The notes: a model not told the origin generated them from the letters alone. DNA of 12,068 bases from Silvimonas sp. (GCA_030151005.1 JASLES010000305.1:1-12068); one strand, 5' to 3'; shown: positions 1 to 7,688, numbered from the stretch's first letter. Numbers and translations: made by a program.

Positions 1-40
1 AAAGCTGGGCGTTCATCTAGGTAACTGAAGCATTGCCGAC

Positions 41-236
41 GCTGTCGCCCGCTACGGGACAGCTCCGGCACATGCTGGGCGGATGCGCGCGACAATCTAC
101 GGCAAATACCGTAGCCCGGATGAAGGCCCGCCGGGCCGAGATCCGGAGTGGCCCCATTGGCCAAGGCGGCGCAGGTGCATTCTGTTCTTGCCGGCATAGC
201 CACCCCAGAGTCCCGCTGTACCTCATCCGGGTTACG
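41..236. repeat. Nested inverted repeats, possible dispersed intergenic element
   Basis: No convincing gene lies in the first 300 bases, but the DNA is dense in inverted repeats. Seen directly: GCTGT..CCCG / CGGG-ACAGC at 41-63; CTACGG / CCGTAG at 97-114; CCGGAT / ATCCGG at 116-146 enclosing the near-perfect palindrome GGCCCGCCGGGCC. There is also a long-range pair, CGTAGCCCGGATGAAGG at 110-126 against CCTCATCCGGGTTACG at 221-236, whose reverse complement differs from the left arm by one base and one indel. An element bounded by such GTAGCCCGGATGA-type arms resembles short dispersed intergenic repeats known from many proteobacteria. That identity is inferred from pattern memory, and no second copy is in the window. 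It lies just beyond the terminator of the large glycoside hydrolase gene. Confidence 0.45.
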
Positions 237-262
237 CACTGTTCTTGAGCAAGCCCCAAAAG

Positions 263-292
263 AAAAACCCCCGCAAATGCGGGGGTCTTTTT
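263..292 (-). terminator. Rho-independent terminator (bidirectional) after the GH2-GH64 gene
   Basis: A perfect 7-bp GC stem, CCCCCGC (268-274) with GCGGGGG (279-285) and a four-base loop, is extended by an A-T pair (267/286). It has A-rich sequence on its left and TCTTTTTG on its right, so both strands give a hairpin followed by a U-rich tail. It sits about 29 bases beyond the stop codon of the large minus-strand gene and would terminate it; it could also stop plus-strand transcripts entering from the left. Confidence 0.88.
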
Positions 293-320
293 GTTGCTGG
301 CGTGACCGTCAATCACTGCC

Positions 321-1460
321 CTACCAGTAAATGCCAAACGCGGCATGTTCCGGTGTGGGGGACATGATGGTGGAGCTCTGGTTGGACACGTCGTCATAGG
401 CAAAGCCATAAGCCAGGCCACCGACGCTGTGGTTGTGCCAGAACTGCGCGTAGTAGTTGGCCGGTGCGGAGAGATACCACGCAGACGGCGTTGACCACTT
501 GGTCACGTCTTCCATGATGTGGCGGTTGAAGGCGGCGCAGATTTGCGCCTCCAGTGCCAGTTCAGTGCTGTTGCCGGTCGCCAGCGTGCCCTTGCCTTCC
601 AGGATGTCCTGGGTGGTGGGTTTGCTGACGTTATACGTGCCACCTACATACGCGCCGTTGTTCAGATTGACCTCAGTGAACACCATGGTGTTGCCTTGCA
701 CCTGACCGGCAAAGCGACGGCTGCCGCCCCACATATCAATGGTCAGAGTGCTGGTGGTGTACTGGTTCCAGATCTGCGTCACGTACGCATCAAAGTAGTT
801 GGCGTTGGGCTGGCCCACATCAAACGTGCTCTTGCCTGGTGCCAGAATGCGCGGCAAGGCAGGTGCAGTCAGATGGAAGGCGGCCGGGGTTTCATTCACA
901 AACTCGTTGTAAATGGCGGCCACCGGTTCACCCGTCCCCGTTTGCATGTGGAAGGTGGCGTTGGCGCCCCACACATCCACCATCAACGGAATACCAAACT
1001 CATCGACTTGCGTGGTGTTGATCCACAGGCCGGTGTCGTTATAGGTGAACTCGTACCAGTCGTAATTCACGTTGATGTTGGGGTCAGTCGGATTCAGCGG
1101 GTTGGGCCCGGCAAAACCGATGTTCCCGTTCACGTCAGACAAGATGGTGATGTACATCGGCCCACCCAAAGACACGAACACCCGGCCCGAATCCATCTTG
1201 GGCAGCTTCAGCAACTTGGCTTGCGCCAGGGTGAAGAAGTAGTTCGAGTAGTTCTGGCCGTTTTTGCTCAGGTGGTTGGCGCCATTGTTATCAGCCACTT
1301 TGGCGTCGGTGATCGTGCCGTCCGGGCTGACCCAGGCAAACTGGCCGGTAGCCGGATCACGCCCGATAACGGCGACGTAGATCTGGTTATCGGCATAAGC
1401 GCCACGGGTGTTGTTTTGCAGATCGATCCCCACAAAACCCGGATACACGGTATACGACGG
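321..1460 (-). other. C-terminal GH64 catalytic module (residues ~1944-2322)
   Basis: Thaumatin-like beta-1,3-glucanase fold family GH64. Signatures are YITILSDVNGNIGFAGPN (2046-2063), YDWYEFTYNDTGLWINTT (2076-2093), QVDEFGIPL (2094-2102) and the terminal WHNHSVGGLAYGFAYDDV (2284-2301). E2080 (codon 1050-1052) and D2096 (codon 1002-1004) are the likely acid and base; their 16-residue spacing equals that of the characterised Streptomyces enzyme (E154/D170). The module appears complete and ends at the stop codon. The expected activity is release of short beta-1,3-gluco-oligosaccharides. Confidence 0.88.
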
Positions 1461-4400
1461 TGCGGTGGTGGCACCGGCCGGGCTGGCAGATAACGTTGCC
1501 GCTGCTGCACTGGCTGCCCCGGCTGCGCTGTTCACCGTCAAGACCGCGTTCAGCGACGTCACCTTGCCACTGCCGTTGCTGATGACCACATCAAACGTAG
1601 CGCCGTTGTCGGCCGCTGCCGTGGCAGGCGTGGTGTAGCTGGCCGCCGTGGCACCGGTAATCACTGCGCCGTTTTTGTACCACTGGTAAGTCAGCGGCGC
1701 GGTGCCGGTAGCGACCACGGAGAACTGCGCGGTCGCGCCCACTGTCACTGCCAGGCTGGCCGGTTGGGTGCTGACGTTGGGCGTATTGCCACCTGCGGCC
1801 TGCGCTGCGTACACCTGGAACTCGTAGAGCGAGTAACCATACTGCGTGCCGCGTTGCGTGCCGTACATGCGGATATAGCGCCCGGTCACGGTCGGGAACG
1901 AGATATCTTCCGTGCCGCCCTGGCCGTTGGCCTGGTTATAAGCCGTGGTCCAGTTCTGGGCATCATTGGATACCTGGATCTGGTACGCCTTACCGTACGC
2001 GGTTTCCCAATACAGGATCACGCGGCCAATGCTCTGGGTAGAACCCAGATCAATCTGTACCCACTGCGGATCAGCAGAAGCGGAAGACCAGCGCGTGGTG
2101 AGATCGCCATCGGTCACGTAGGCCGCTTGCGAGAACGCCGGGTTTTCATTGCTGCTGATGGTTGCCGTCTTGCCCAGTGCGAGGTTGGTGCCGGCATTGC
2201 CGGTCCCTCCCGTACCACCGGTGCCGCCGGTACCGCCAGACCCCGTACCTACGGTCAGCGTGGCCGCACTGCTGGTCAGGCCGTTGCCGTTGGCGTCCGA
2301 CACCACCACGGTAAACACCGCGCCGTTGTCAGCCGCCGTGGTGGCGGGCGTGGTGTAACTGGCCGATGTTGCGCCGGCAATGGCCGCACCGTTCTTCTGC
2401 CACTGGTAGCTCAGATTGCTGCCGGTAGCCACCACACTGAAGCTGGCGGTCTGGCCTGTACTGACACTCTGGTTAGCCGGTTGCGTGGTAATGGTCGGCG
2501 CTGCGGTCGAGTAGATCTCGAATTCCCACAGCGAGTAACCATATTGCGTAGCGCGTGCAGTGCCATACATGCGCACGTAACGGGCCGTTGCAGCGGTAAA
2601 GCGGAAGTCCTCCACGCCACCCACACCCGCAGACTGGGTATAGACGGTGGTCCAGTTGGTGTTGTCGTTGGAAACCTGGATCTGGTAGGCCGTCGCGTAG
2701 GCGGTTTCCCAGCGCAGGATCACGTGGTCAAAGGTTTTGGCCGAGCCCAGATCAACCGCAATCCAGCCCGGATCAACAAAGGCCGAGGACCAACGGGTGG
2801 TGGTGCTGCCATCAAACGCCGCCGATGCCGGTTCCACCGTCTGGTTTTCATAGCCGCTGGCGGTAGCCGGCTTGTTGAGTGCCAGATTGATCGTCGTACC
2901 CGTGCCGCCACCCGAACCGCCATTCACTGTGAGTGTGGCATTAGCGCTGGTCACGCTGCCGCCTTGCGAGCTGGTAATCACCACCGAGAACACTGCGCCG
3001 TTATCCGCCGCCGTGGTCACCGGTGTGGTGTAAGAGCCGGTCGTGGTGGTTGCCACCGCAGAACCGTTCTTCATCCACTGATAGCTCAGCGTGCCACTAC
3101 CATTGGCCACGACAGTAAACGTCGCAGTCTGGCCGACAGTCACACTCTGGTTAGCGGGTTGCGTGGTGATGGCCGGAGCCGGTGCAGAGGTGCCAGAGGT
3201 ACACAGCGCCCAGCCCGGGAAGTTGTTGGCAACGGCCACACTGGCATTACCGGCCGACGATACCCAGTACGAATAAGTGCTGTCCTGGTTGGTCGACGTC
3301 CAGGTATTCCACGGTGACGGGAACGCGCAAGACGAGGCATTGGCACCGCTGATGGCAAGCGCTTCATCCTTGGTCGGCAGGCGCATGTTCTGGCTGGCGC
3401 AATAACCGGCGGCCACAGACTGGGTGAACTGCGCACCCTGAGTGGTGTAGGTGTATTGAGCACGGCGCCAGGTCAGGCCGGTCTGGTTGTCATGCACGTT
3501 GGCGGTATCAACGATGGTGTAACGCTCGTTGGCATCGCCACAATTGGCCACGTTATAGACTTCAAACTCGTAGAGCGAATACCCGTACTGCGTGCCGCGC
3601 TGCGTGCCATACATGCGCACATAACGGGCGCGGGCGGTCGGGAAGCTGAAGTCTTCCACACCACCAACACCAGCCGTCTGGGTGTAAACCGTAGTCCAGT
3701 TGGCGTTGTCGTTGGACACCTGGATCTGGTAGGCCACGGCATAAGCGGCTTCCCAGCGCAGAATAATGCGGTTGAATGCGGTGGCCGCACCCAGATCAAT
3801 TTCAATCCAGGACGGATCAACAAAGGCCGAGCCCCACTTGGTCGTGGTATTGCCATCCACCACATTGGAAGCCGGGTTGCCTTGCTGGTTTTCATAGCTG
3901 CTGGCCGTGGCGGTCTTGCCCAGCGCCAGATTCACACCCGGCGGGGCCATGGTCAGCGTGGCGACATTGCTGGTCACCGAGCCGGCCACGTTGGTCACGG
4001 TCACCGTGTAATTACCCGCGTCGGTGTTCTGAACAGTCGGGATGGTGAAGGTGGCCGAATCGGTACCCACGTTGGTGCCATTCTTCTGCCATTGATAGTG
4101 GAATGGCGACGAACCCGACACCGCCACCGTAAACGTAACCGGTTGGCCCGGAATACCGGTGATGTTGTTGGGCTGCGTGGTAATGGCCGGTACGCGGGCG
4201 GCGTTGACGGTCAGGCTCACGGCGGCAGACGTCACCGTATTGACCGGGTTGGTCACCGTGACCGAATACATCTCGCCATTGTTGGCCGTGGTCAGCACCG
4301 GGGTGGTGTAGCTGGTGTTGATCGCCCCATTGATCGGCGCACCATTCTTCAACCACTGGTATTGCAGGGTGGGCGAACCGGTTGCAGCCACGCTGAAGGT

Positions 4401-7289
4401 GGCCGTCTGGCCGGCATCTACGTTCTGTGCCACCGGTGCGGTCTGGATCACCGGCGCAGCAGCCGCCACTACTGTCACGGTAGCCGCAGTCGAAGTTACG
4501 TTACCCAGACTGTTGGTCACGGTTACCGTGTAGCTGGCGTTGTTATCACCCGAACCGGTAGCCGGTGTGGTGTAACTGGCCGCATTGGCGCCGGAAATCG
4601 CCGTGCCGTTCTTGTACCACTGGAACGTCAGCGGAGATGCACCGGAAGCCGTCACCGAGAACAACGCTGGCTGACCAGACGTGACCGAGGTCGACACCGG
4701 TTGCGCAATGATCGACGGTGCACTGGCTGGCGGCGTCGGGTGTGACACAGGCTGGATGGTAAAGCTGACCGTACCCGTGCCCAGACCTGGCGCAGTGGCC
4801 GTCACCGTCACCGAACCCGCGGTAAATTGCGAGCGCAGCGCGATCTTGGTCATGCCGCCTTCGGCTTGCAGTTGCGGATCACCGGGCGAGTGATACGTCA
4901 GTGGCTGACCCGCCGTGACATATTGCTCAGAGCCACCCATATAAGTGGCCGGGCCGCTGACCGTAAAGTTGATATTGTCAGACGCGGTTGGCACCACATG
5001 GCCTTGGGCATCCACGACCTGGGCCACCACGAAGGCGGCATCCGAACCGTTGGCGCTGACCGCAAAGGTCGTGCCGTCCGGCTTGGTCAGTTCCGGCACC
5101 ATGGTCAGCAGAATATGGTCTTCTGCACCGGCCGTGGTTTTGGAGTCCGTGGCTTGCACATTACCGTACTGATCCAGACACTCGGCCGTCACCGTACCGG
5201 CTGCCCAGTTGACGTTCCACGAGACCTGGAACGGCATTTTGGTGGTGCTTTGGGTCAGGTTGGCGCTGGAATCAGAGTTCCACGGATTGGGTACCTGATC
5301 CGAACCCTGCGGCGCGCCATTGATCAGCAAGCGCACCGACGGACAGTTACTGAAGGCGTTCACCTGGATGTTGCCGGAGCGGTTCCAGTGGTGCGCCAGT
5401 TTCACCACCGGCTTGATGGAATACGGCGTCCACGCAGCCTGATACACGTAGTACAACAGCTTGGGGAAGCGGTTCATGTCCACCATGGACGCACCCAGCG
5501 AGCGTACGCCTGGCCCGGTGGTGCCTTCCACATAGGTGCTGCTTTCCCCCGGAGAATCCGCAAAATACCACTGCGCCATCCCGAAGGCGTTAATAGCTAC
5601 GCCCTTGCGCCAGTTATCCAGGAACGGCGCGGCAAAGGCCAGTTCATAGTCCCAAGCCTGGCGGGCCGTACCGGCGCCCCAGTATTCCGCACCCCACGCC
5701 GGGCTGCCCGGATAGGTCTGCTTGGTCAGGACTTCACACCCTTCCATGGTGCAACCCAGAATATCGCCATTGGCCGGGTTGGGCGTGCGGTCAGATTGCG
5801 CCCGGGTGTTGATCGGGTCCCAAATGCGGGAGAGCGCTTTCAGACTCTGCGCAAAGGTAGTGTCTGTGGCGCCGTTGTCGGCCTCCCACGCCAGAATCGA
5901 CGGGTGGCTGCGGTCACGCACGATCATGTCGCGATGCAGTTCGGTCTTGAGTGTCTGCATGTCACACGGCGGTGTGGTGCAGGCATTGGCAAAACCGTTT
6001 TCGCCATCACCGGACGGCTGGATGACGAAGATACCCAGGTTATCTGCCGCATCGACAAACTCCGGGCTGGAGGTCGAATGCCCCGGACGCCACAGATTGC
6101 CGCCGGCTTGCGCCAGTTGCTGCAGATCACGCCATTGCTGTTCTTCCGGCACGGATGTACCCAGCGCCGGATAGTCATACCGGCCGGAACCACCCCACAG
6201 GAACATGCGATGCCCGTTGATGCTGGGCAGGTCTTTATCCCAGGTAATGGTGCGGATACCCAGCGGGCTTTGTACCGAGTCCACCACCACGCCATTGATA
6301 CTGACGGTATGGAACACCTTGTACATGTACGGCTTGCCGTAGGGGCTGTTGTTCGGATACCAGAGCGTGGGGTTATTCACCGTCAAGGTCTGGTCAAACA
6401 ACGTAGGTTGCAGCGCCCCAGTGCCGTTCGGGCTGATGGTTTTCTGCGCCTGTGCGCTGGCCACCACATTGCCACTGGCATCGACAATCTGCGTCGTCAG
6501 GGTGACGGGCTGCGCCGTGGTGCCTTCATTGAGAACATTGGTCTGGACCTCAACCGTGGCCTGGCTATCGCTGGCGCTCACCGTCGCAACGTATGTCCCC
6601 CAGGTGTTCTGGCCGGCATAAACGTTCAGCGGAATATGGACTTTATCCGTGATGTACATGTACACCGGCCGGAACAAGCCCGCATCAGACTGACCAAAAC
6701 GGAACGCCTGCGAGAACCCGGGGGATTCGAAGAACGTATCGCCCTTGGCGACCTTCACCGCCAGCACGTTGTCTGACCCGTCAAACTTCACGTAGGGGGT
6801 GATATCCACCATAAAGGGGATAAACCCGACCACGTGCGTGGCTTGCGGATTGATGGCGCTGGTGCCGGGAATAAACGTGCCATTCACGTACACCTGCGCG
6901 CCGGTATGCGCGCCTTCAAACTCTACCAGCACCTTGCGGTTGCTATTGGAGGCGTCCAGCGTGAAATGCTTGCGGTACCAGTTTTTGGTGCCGTCCAGAT
7001 CCCCTTCTCCACCACCGGATTCGGTGTTGATGAAGGTATCTAGCTGGTTGGCGGAATACGGAATCCCGACGGACAACCAGGACGAATCATCAAACCCCGG
7101 CTGCATGGCCGTGGCTGGATCCTGGTCCTTGATGTATTTCCACGGTGTTTCACCGAGATTGATTTTCTGGCGCTCCGAGGGCGCTAGCGTCACCGCGTCA
7201 GCGGTGGGCGCATAGAGCCCTGTGAGTACCGAAACGGCGGTCAGGCAGCCTGCCAACTGCCTGAACAACCTTGTTTCGTAAAGTTTCAT
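321..7289 (-). CDS. Giant secreted multimodular glycoside hydrolase: GH2, Ig-like, CBM32-like x3, DUF1566, GH64
   Basis: 2322 aa. The ATG at 7289-7287 was chosen because GAGGGG (7296-7301) lies 6 bases upstream and a Sec signal follows (residues 1-32, cleavage after ADA). The frame stays open 88 codons further, but those residues look non-coding. Modules: GH2 beta-sandwich ~38-215 (WYRK at 104, VYVNG at 133), GH2 Ig-like ~217-345, GH2 barrel ~350-625 (RDRSHPSILAW 458-468; likely nucleophile E535 in GAEYWG), DUF4982-like and further beta domains ~632-846. Ig-like domains follow at 858-941, 946-1029, 1034-1114, 1372-1455, 1598-1680 and 1836-1919. Discoidin/CBM32-like modules lie at 1119-1245, 1467-1593 and 1701-1827, and a DUF1566-like domain at 1251-1364. 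The C-terminal GH64 spans ~1944-2322, with E2080 and D2096 spaced 16 apart, as in the catalytic Glu/Asp pair of the Streptomyces laminaripentaose-producing beta-1,3-glucanase. GH64 enzymes cleave beta-1,3-glucan, so an extracellular glucan hydrolase is inferred. The GH2 substrate cannot be read from sequence. Confidence 0.93.
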   Translation of the reverse strand: MKLYETRLFRQLAGCLTAVSVLTGLYAPTADAVTLAPSERQKINLGETPWKYIKDQDPATAMQPGFDDSSWLSVGIPYSANQLDTFINTESGGGEGDLDGTKNWYRKHFTLDASNSNRKVLVEFEGAHTGAQVYVNGTFIPGTSAINPQATHVVGFIPFMVDITPYVKFDGSDNVLAVKVAKGDTFFESPGFSQAFRFGQSDAGLFRPVYMYITDKVHIPLNVYAGQNTWGTYVATVSASDSQATVEVQTNVLNEGTTAQPVTLTTQIVDASGNVVASAQAQKTISPNGTGALQPTLFDQTLTVNNPTLWYPNNSPYGKPYMYKVFHTVSINGVVVDSVQSPLGIRTITWDKDLPSINGHRMFLWGGSGRYDYPALGTSVPEEQQWRDLQQLAQAGGNLWRPGHSTSSPEFVDAADNLGIFVIQPSGDGENGFANACTTPPCDMQTLKTELHRDMIVRDRSHPSILAWEADNGATDTTFAQSLKALSRIWDPINTRAQSDRTPNPANGDILGCTMEGCEVLTKQTYPGSPAWGAEYWGAGTARQAWDYELAFAAPFLDNWRKGVAINAFGMAQWYFADSPGESSTYVEGTTGPGVRSLGASMVDMNRFPKLLYYVYQAAWTPYSIKPVVKLAHHWNRSGNIQVNAFSNCPSVRLLINGAPQGSDQVPNPWNSDSSANLTQSTTKMPFQVSWNVNWAAGTVTAECLDQYGNVQATDSKTTAGAEDHILLTMVPELTKPDGTTFAVSANGSDAAFVVAQVVDAQGHVVPTASDNINFTVSGPATYMGGSEQYVTAGQPLTYHSPGDPQLQAEGGMTKIALRSQFTAGSVTVTATAPGLGTGTVSFTIQPVSHPTPPASAPSIIAQPVSTSVTSGQPALFSVTASGASPLTFQWYKNGTAISGANAASYTTPATGSGDNNASYTVTVTNSLGNVTSTAATVTVVAAAAPVIQTAPVAQNVDAGQTATFSVAATGSPTLQYQWLKNGAPINGAINTSYTTPVLTTANNGEMYSVTVTNPVNTVTSAAVSLTVNAARVPAITTQPNNITGIPGQPVTFTVAVSGSSPFHYQWQKNGTNVGTDSATFTIPTVQNTDAGNYTVTVTNVAGSVTSNVATLTMAPPGVNLALGKTATASSYENQQGNPASNVVDGNTTTKWGSAFVDPSWIEIDLGAATAFNRIILRWEAAYAVAYQIQVSNDNANWTTVYTQTAGVGGVEDFSFPTARARYVRMYGTQRGTQYGYSLYEFEVYNVANCGDANERYTIVDTANVHDNQTGLTWRRAQYTYTTQGAQFTQSVAAGYCASQNMRLPTKDEALAISGANASSCAFPSPWNTWTSTNQDSTYSYWVSSAGNASVAVANNFPGWALCTSGTSAPAPAITTQPANQSVTVGQTATFTVVANGSGTLSYQWMKNGSAVATTTTGSYTTPVTTAADNGAVFSVVITSSQGGSVTSANATLTVNGGSGGGTGTTINLALNKPATASGYENQTVEPASAAFDGSTTTRWSSAFVDPGWIAVDLGSAKTFDHVILRWETAYATAYQIQVSNDNTNWTTVYTQSAGVGGVEDFRFTAATARYVRMYGTARATQYGYSLWEFEIYSTAAPTITTQPANQSVSTGQTASFSVVATGSNLSYQWQKNGAAIAGATSASYTTPATTAADNGAVFTVVVSDANGNGLTSSAATLTVGTGSGGTGGTGGTGGTGNAGTNLALGKTATISSNENPAFSQAAYVTDGDLTTRWSSASADPQWVQIDLGSTQSIGRVILYWETAYGKAYQIQVSNDAQNWTTAYNQANGQGGTEDISFPTVTGRYIRMYGTQRGTQYGYSLYEFQVYAAQAAGGNTPNVSTQPASLAVTVGATAQFSVVATGTAPLTYQWYKNGAVITGATAASYTTPATAAADNGATFDVVISNGSGKVTSLNAVLTVNSAAGAASAAAATLSASPAGATTAPSYTVYPGFVGIDLQNNTRGAYADNQIYVAVIGRDPATGQFAWVSPDGTITDAKVADNNGANHLSKNGQNYSNYFFTLAQAKLLKLPKMDSGRVFVSLGGPMYITILSDVNGNIGFAGPNPLNPTDPNINVNYDWYEFTYNDTGLWINTTQVDEFGIPLMVDVWGANATFHMQTGTGEPVAAIYNEFVNETPAAFHLTAPALPRILAPGKSTFDVGQPNANYFDAYVTQIWNQYTTSTLTIDMWGGSRRFAGQVQGNTMVFTEVNLNNGAYVGGTYNVSKPTTQDILEGKGTLATGNSTELALEAQICAAFNRHIMEDVTKWSTPSAWYLSAPANYYAQFWHNHSVGGLAYGFAYDDVSNQSSTIMSPTPEHAAFGIYW
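1809..2189 (-). repeat. Discoidin/CBM32-like module, copy 3 (residues 1701-1827)
   Basis: Starts TNLALGKTATISSNEN and ends YGYSLYEFQVY. It is the most diverged of the three, with NQANGQGGTEDISF in place of TQ(T/S)AGVGGVEDF. It follows a Gly-Thr linker and precedes the sixth Ig-like domain, which connects to the GH64 module. Confidence 0.9.
2190..2249 (-). repeat. Gly/Thr-rich flexible linker encoded by a short tandem DNA repeat
   Basis: Residues 1681-1700 read GTGSGGTGGT followed by GGTGGTGNAG. The DNA repeats GGTACCGGC/GGTGGTACG-like 9-base units coding G-G-T. Such low-complexity linkers separate catalytic and binding modules in secreted polysaccharidases, and tandem repeats of this kind can change length by slippage. 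Confidence 0.8.
2511..2891 (-). repeat. Discoidin/CBM32-like module, copy 2 (residues 1467-1593)
   Basis: Starts INLALNKPATASGYEN and ends YGYSLWEFEIY. It is very close to copy 1 (AFVDPxWI, VSNDNxNWTTVYTQ and AGVGGVEDF are shared), and nucleotide similarity between copies 1 and 2 is also visible. A short Gly/Thr-rich linker (residues 1456-1466) precedes it, and an Ig-like domain sits on each side. Confidence 0.9.
3198..3539 (-). other. DUF1566/Lcl-like domain (residues 1251-1364) inside the binding-module array
   Basis: Residues RYTIVDTANVHDNQTGLTWRR (1256-1276) followed by AAGYCASQNMRLPTKDE (1293-1309) and YWVSSAGN (1341-1348) match the DUF1566 pattern: a GLTW-R core, a cysteine before RLPT-x-x-E, then a YWSS-like strand. 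Four cysteines (C1250, C1297, C1321, C1363) bracket the domain and could form two disulfides. It occurs once, between CBM32-like copy 1 and the fourth Ig-like domain, and interrupts the otherwise regular Ig/CBM alternation. Proteins with this domain are often surface or fimbrial; its function here is unknown. Confidence 0.75.
3555..3935 (-). repeat. Discoidin/CBM32-like module, copy 1 (residues 1119-1245)
   Basis: Begins NLALGKTATASSYEN and ends GYSLYEFEVY, the classic boundaries of F5/8 type C (discoidin, CBM32-like) domains. DGNTTTKW, WIEIDLG, YQIQVSNDNANW and ARYVRMYG are in the expected order. Copies 2 and 3 share most of these residues, including the unusual AYQIQVSND and TQYGYSL stretches, so the three copies come from duplication within the gene. 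These modules usually bind sugars; binding to beta-glucan is inferred from the GH64 partner. Confidence 0.9.
3948..4718 (-). repeat. Three tandem Ig-like domains (residues 858-1114)
   Basis: Three consecutive units of about 80 residues, starting at 858, 946 and 1034 (spacing 88), each follow the pattern P-x-I-x-x-(Q/A)P, GQxxxFxV, (Y/F)QW-x-KNG, then (Y/F)-(S/T)-V-T-V-T-N. These are bacterial Ig-like repeats, common as spacers or adhesive modules in extracellular carbohydrate-active enzymes. Three more copies lie further along this protein (bases 2925-3176, 2250-2498 and 1533-1784), and one is in the divergent lipoprotein, which suggests a shared module pool. Confidence 0.85.
4752..7193 (-). 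other. GH2 module (residues ~33-846) of the giant hydrolase
   Basis: The first third of the protein has the full GH2 order: sugar-binding jelly roll, Ig-like domain, TIM barrel, then extra beta-sandwich domains. Supporting signatures are WYRKHFTLD (104-112), SDAGLFRPVYM (201-211), INGHRMFLWGG (357-367), RDRSHPSILAW (458-468), GAEYWG (533-538) and GMAQWYFADSPGE (570-582). After the barrel, HHWNRSGNIQVNAFSNC (633-649) and LLINGAPQG (654-662) resemble the DUF4982-type domain of many GH2 enzymes. The usual W-x-x-x-N-E acid/base motif reads WEADNG (468-473; bases 5871-5888), so the canonical Glu is Gly. Beta-galactosidase, beta-glucuronidase or another exo-activity are all possible. Confidence 0.85.
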
Positions 7290-7581
7290 GGACGACCCCT
7301 CGCATACTGCTTGATGGTGTCGCCAATGCGCGCGCCGCCCCCAAAGAGAGGCGGTCAGAGCCACATTGACGATGTTTTTTGGACAGCAACAACACGAACA
7401 GGAACCACGCCAGCCAGAACTGCCAGCGTCAACGACTACGCCGCAGACCAGGACATGCCCGGTTGCAGCGTGACGACCAGCGCATCGTTGCCCACCCCAT
7501 GCAGGCAACGGCAACCCTTTTGCGCTCTCAACCAGCGCCTTTTGCATAGGCAAAACCGCCCTTGTGCAGAAGGTCTGGCTC

Positions 7582-7595
7582 TGAAATTGATTTCA
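7582..7595. promoter_or_regulatory. LacI/GalR-type operator candidate O1
   Basis: TGAAATTGATTTCA, a 14-bp palindrome with one asymmetric centre base and the same outer half-sites as O2. LacI-family repressors typically bind 14-20 bp palindromes with a central CG and TGAAA/TTTCA or TGTAA/TTACA arms. It is the nearest operator to the large minus-strand gene, about 290 bases from its start codon. Confidence 0.55.
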
Positions 7596-7688
7596 TTCCC
7601 ATCACACGTTTACACGCGCGCCGGGCATGCAAAACCGGTAAACAACTGGTTTACATGCTCTTTTTGTGCCTCAGTCGCCACTCCATAA

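Noticed and set aside
41..236. CRISPR array or attachment site
   Set aside because: The repeats are inverted and nested rather than regularly spaced direct repeats, and no integrase or tRNA lies nearby.
17..421. 134-codon minus-strand frame at the left edge
   Set aside because: It overlaps the end of the large gene in another frame, runs through the terminator hairpin and inverted repeats, and has no domain signature.
4827..6776. Long plus-strand open frame of 649 codons, and similar ones at 1764-3317, 3456-4745 and 519-1493
   Set aside because: They are antisense to the GH2-GH64 gene, rich in Arg, His and Gly in the way GC-rich shadow frames are, and show no recognisable domain, while the minus frame has continuous domain signatures.
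7290..7553. 88-codon N-terminal extension of the giant hydrolase (start at 7553)
   Set aside because: The ATG at 7289 has a good ribosome-binding site and begins a proper signal peptide. The extension would bury that signal internally and has no family similarity.
7606..7617. Possible fifth LacI-type site around CACGTTTACACG
   Set aside because: Only the right half-site (GTTTACA) matches; the left half agrees at about three of seven positions.
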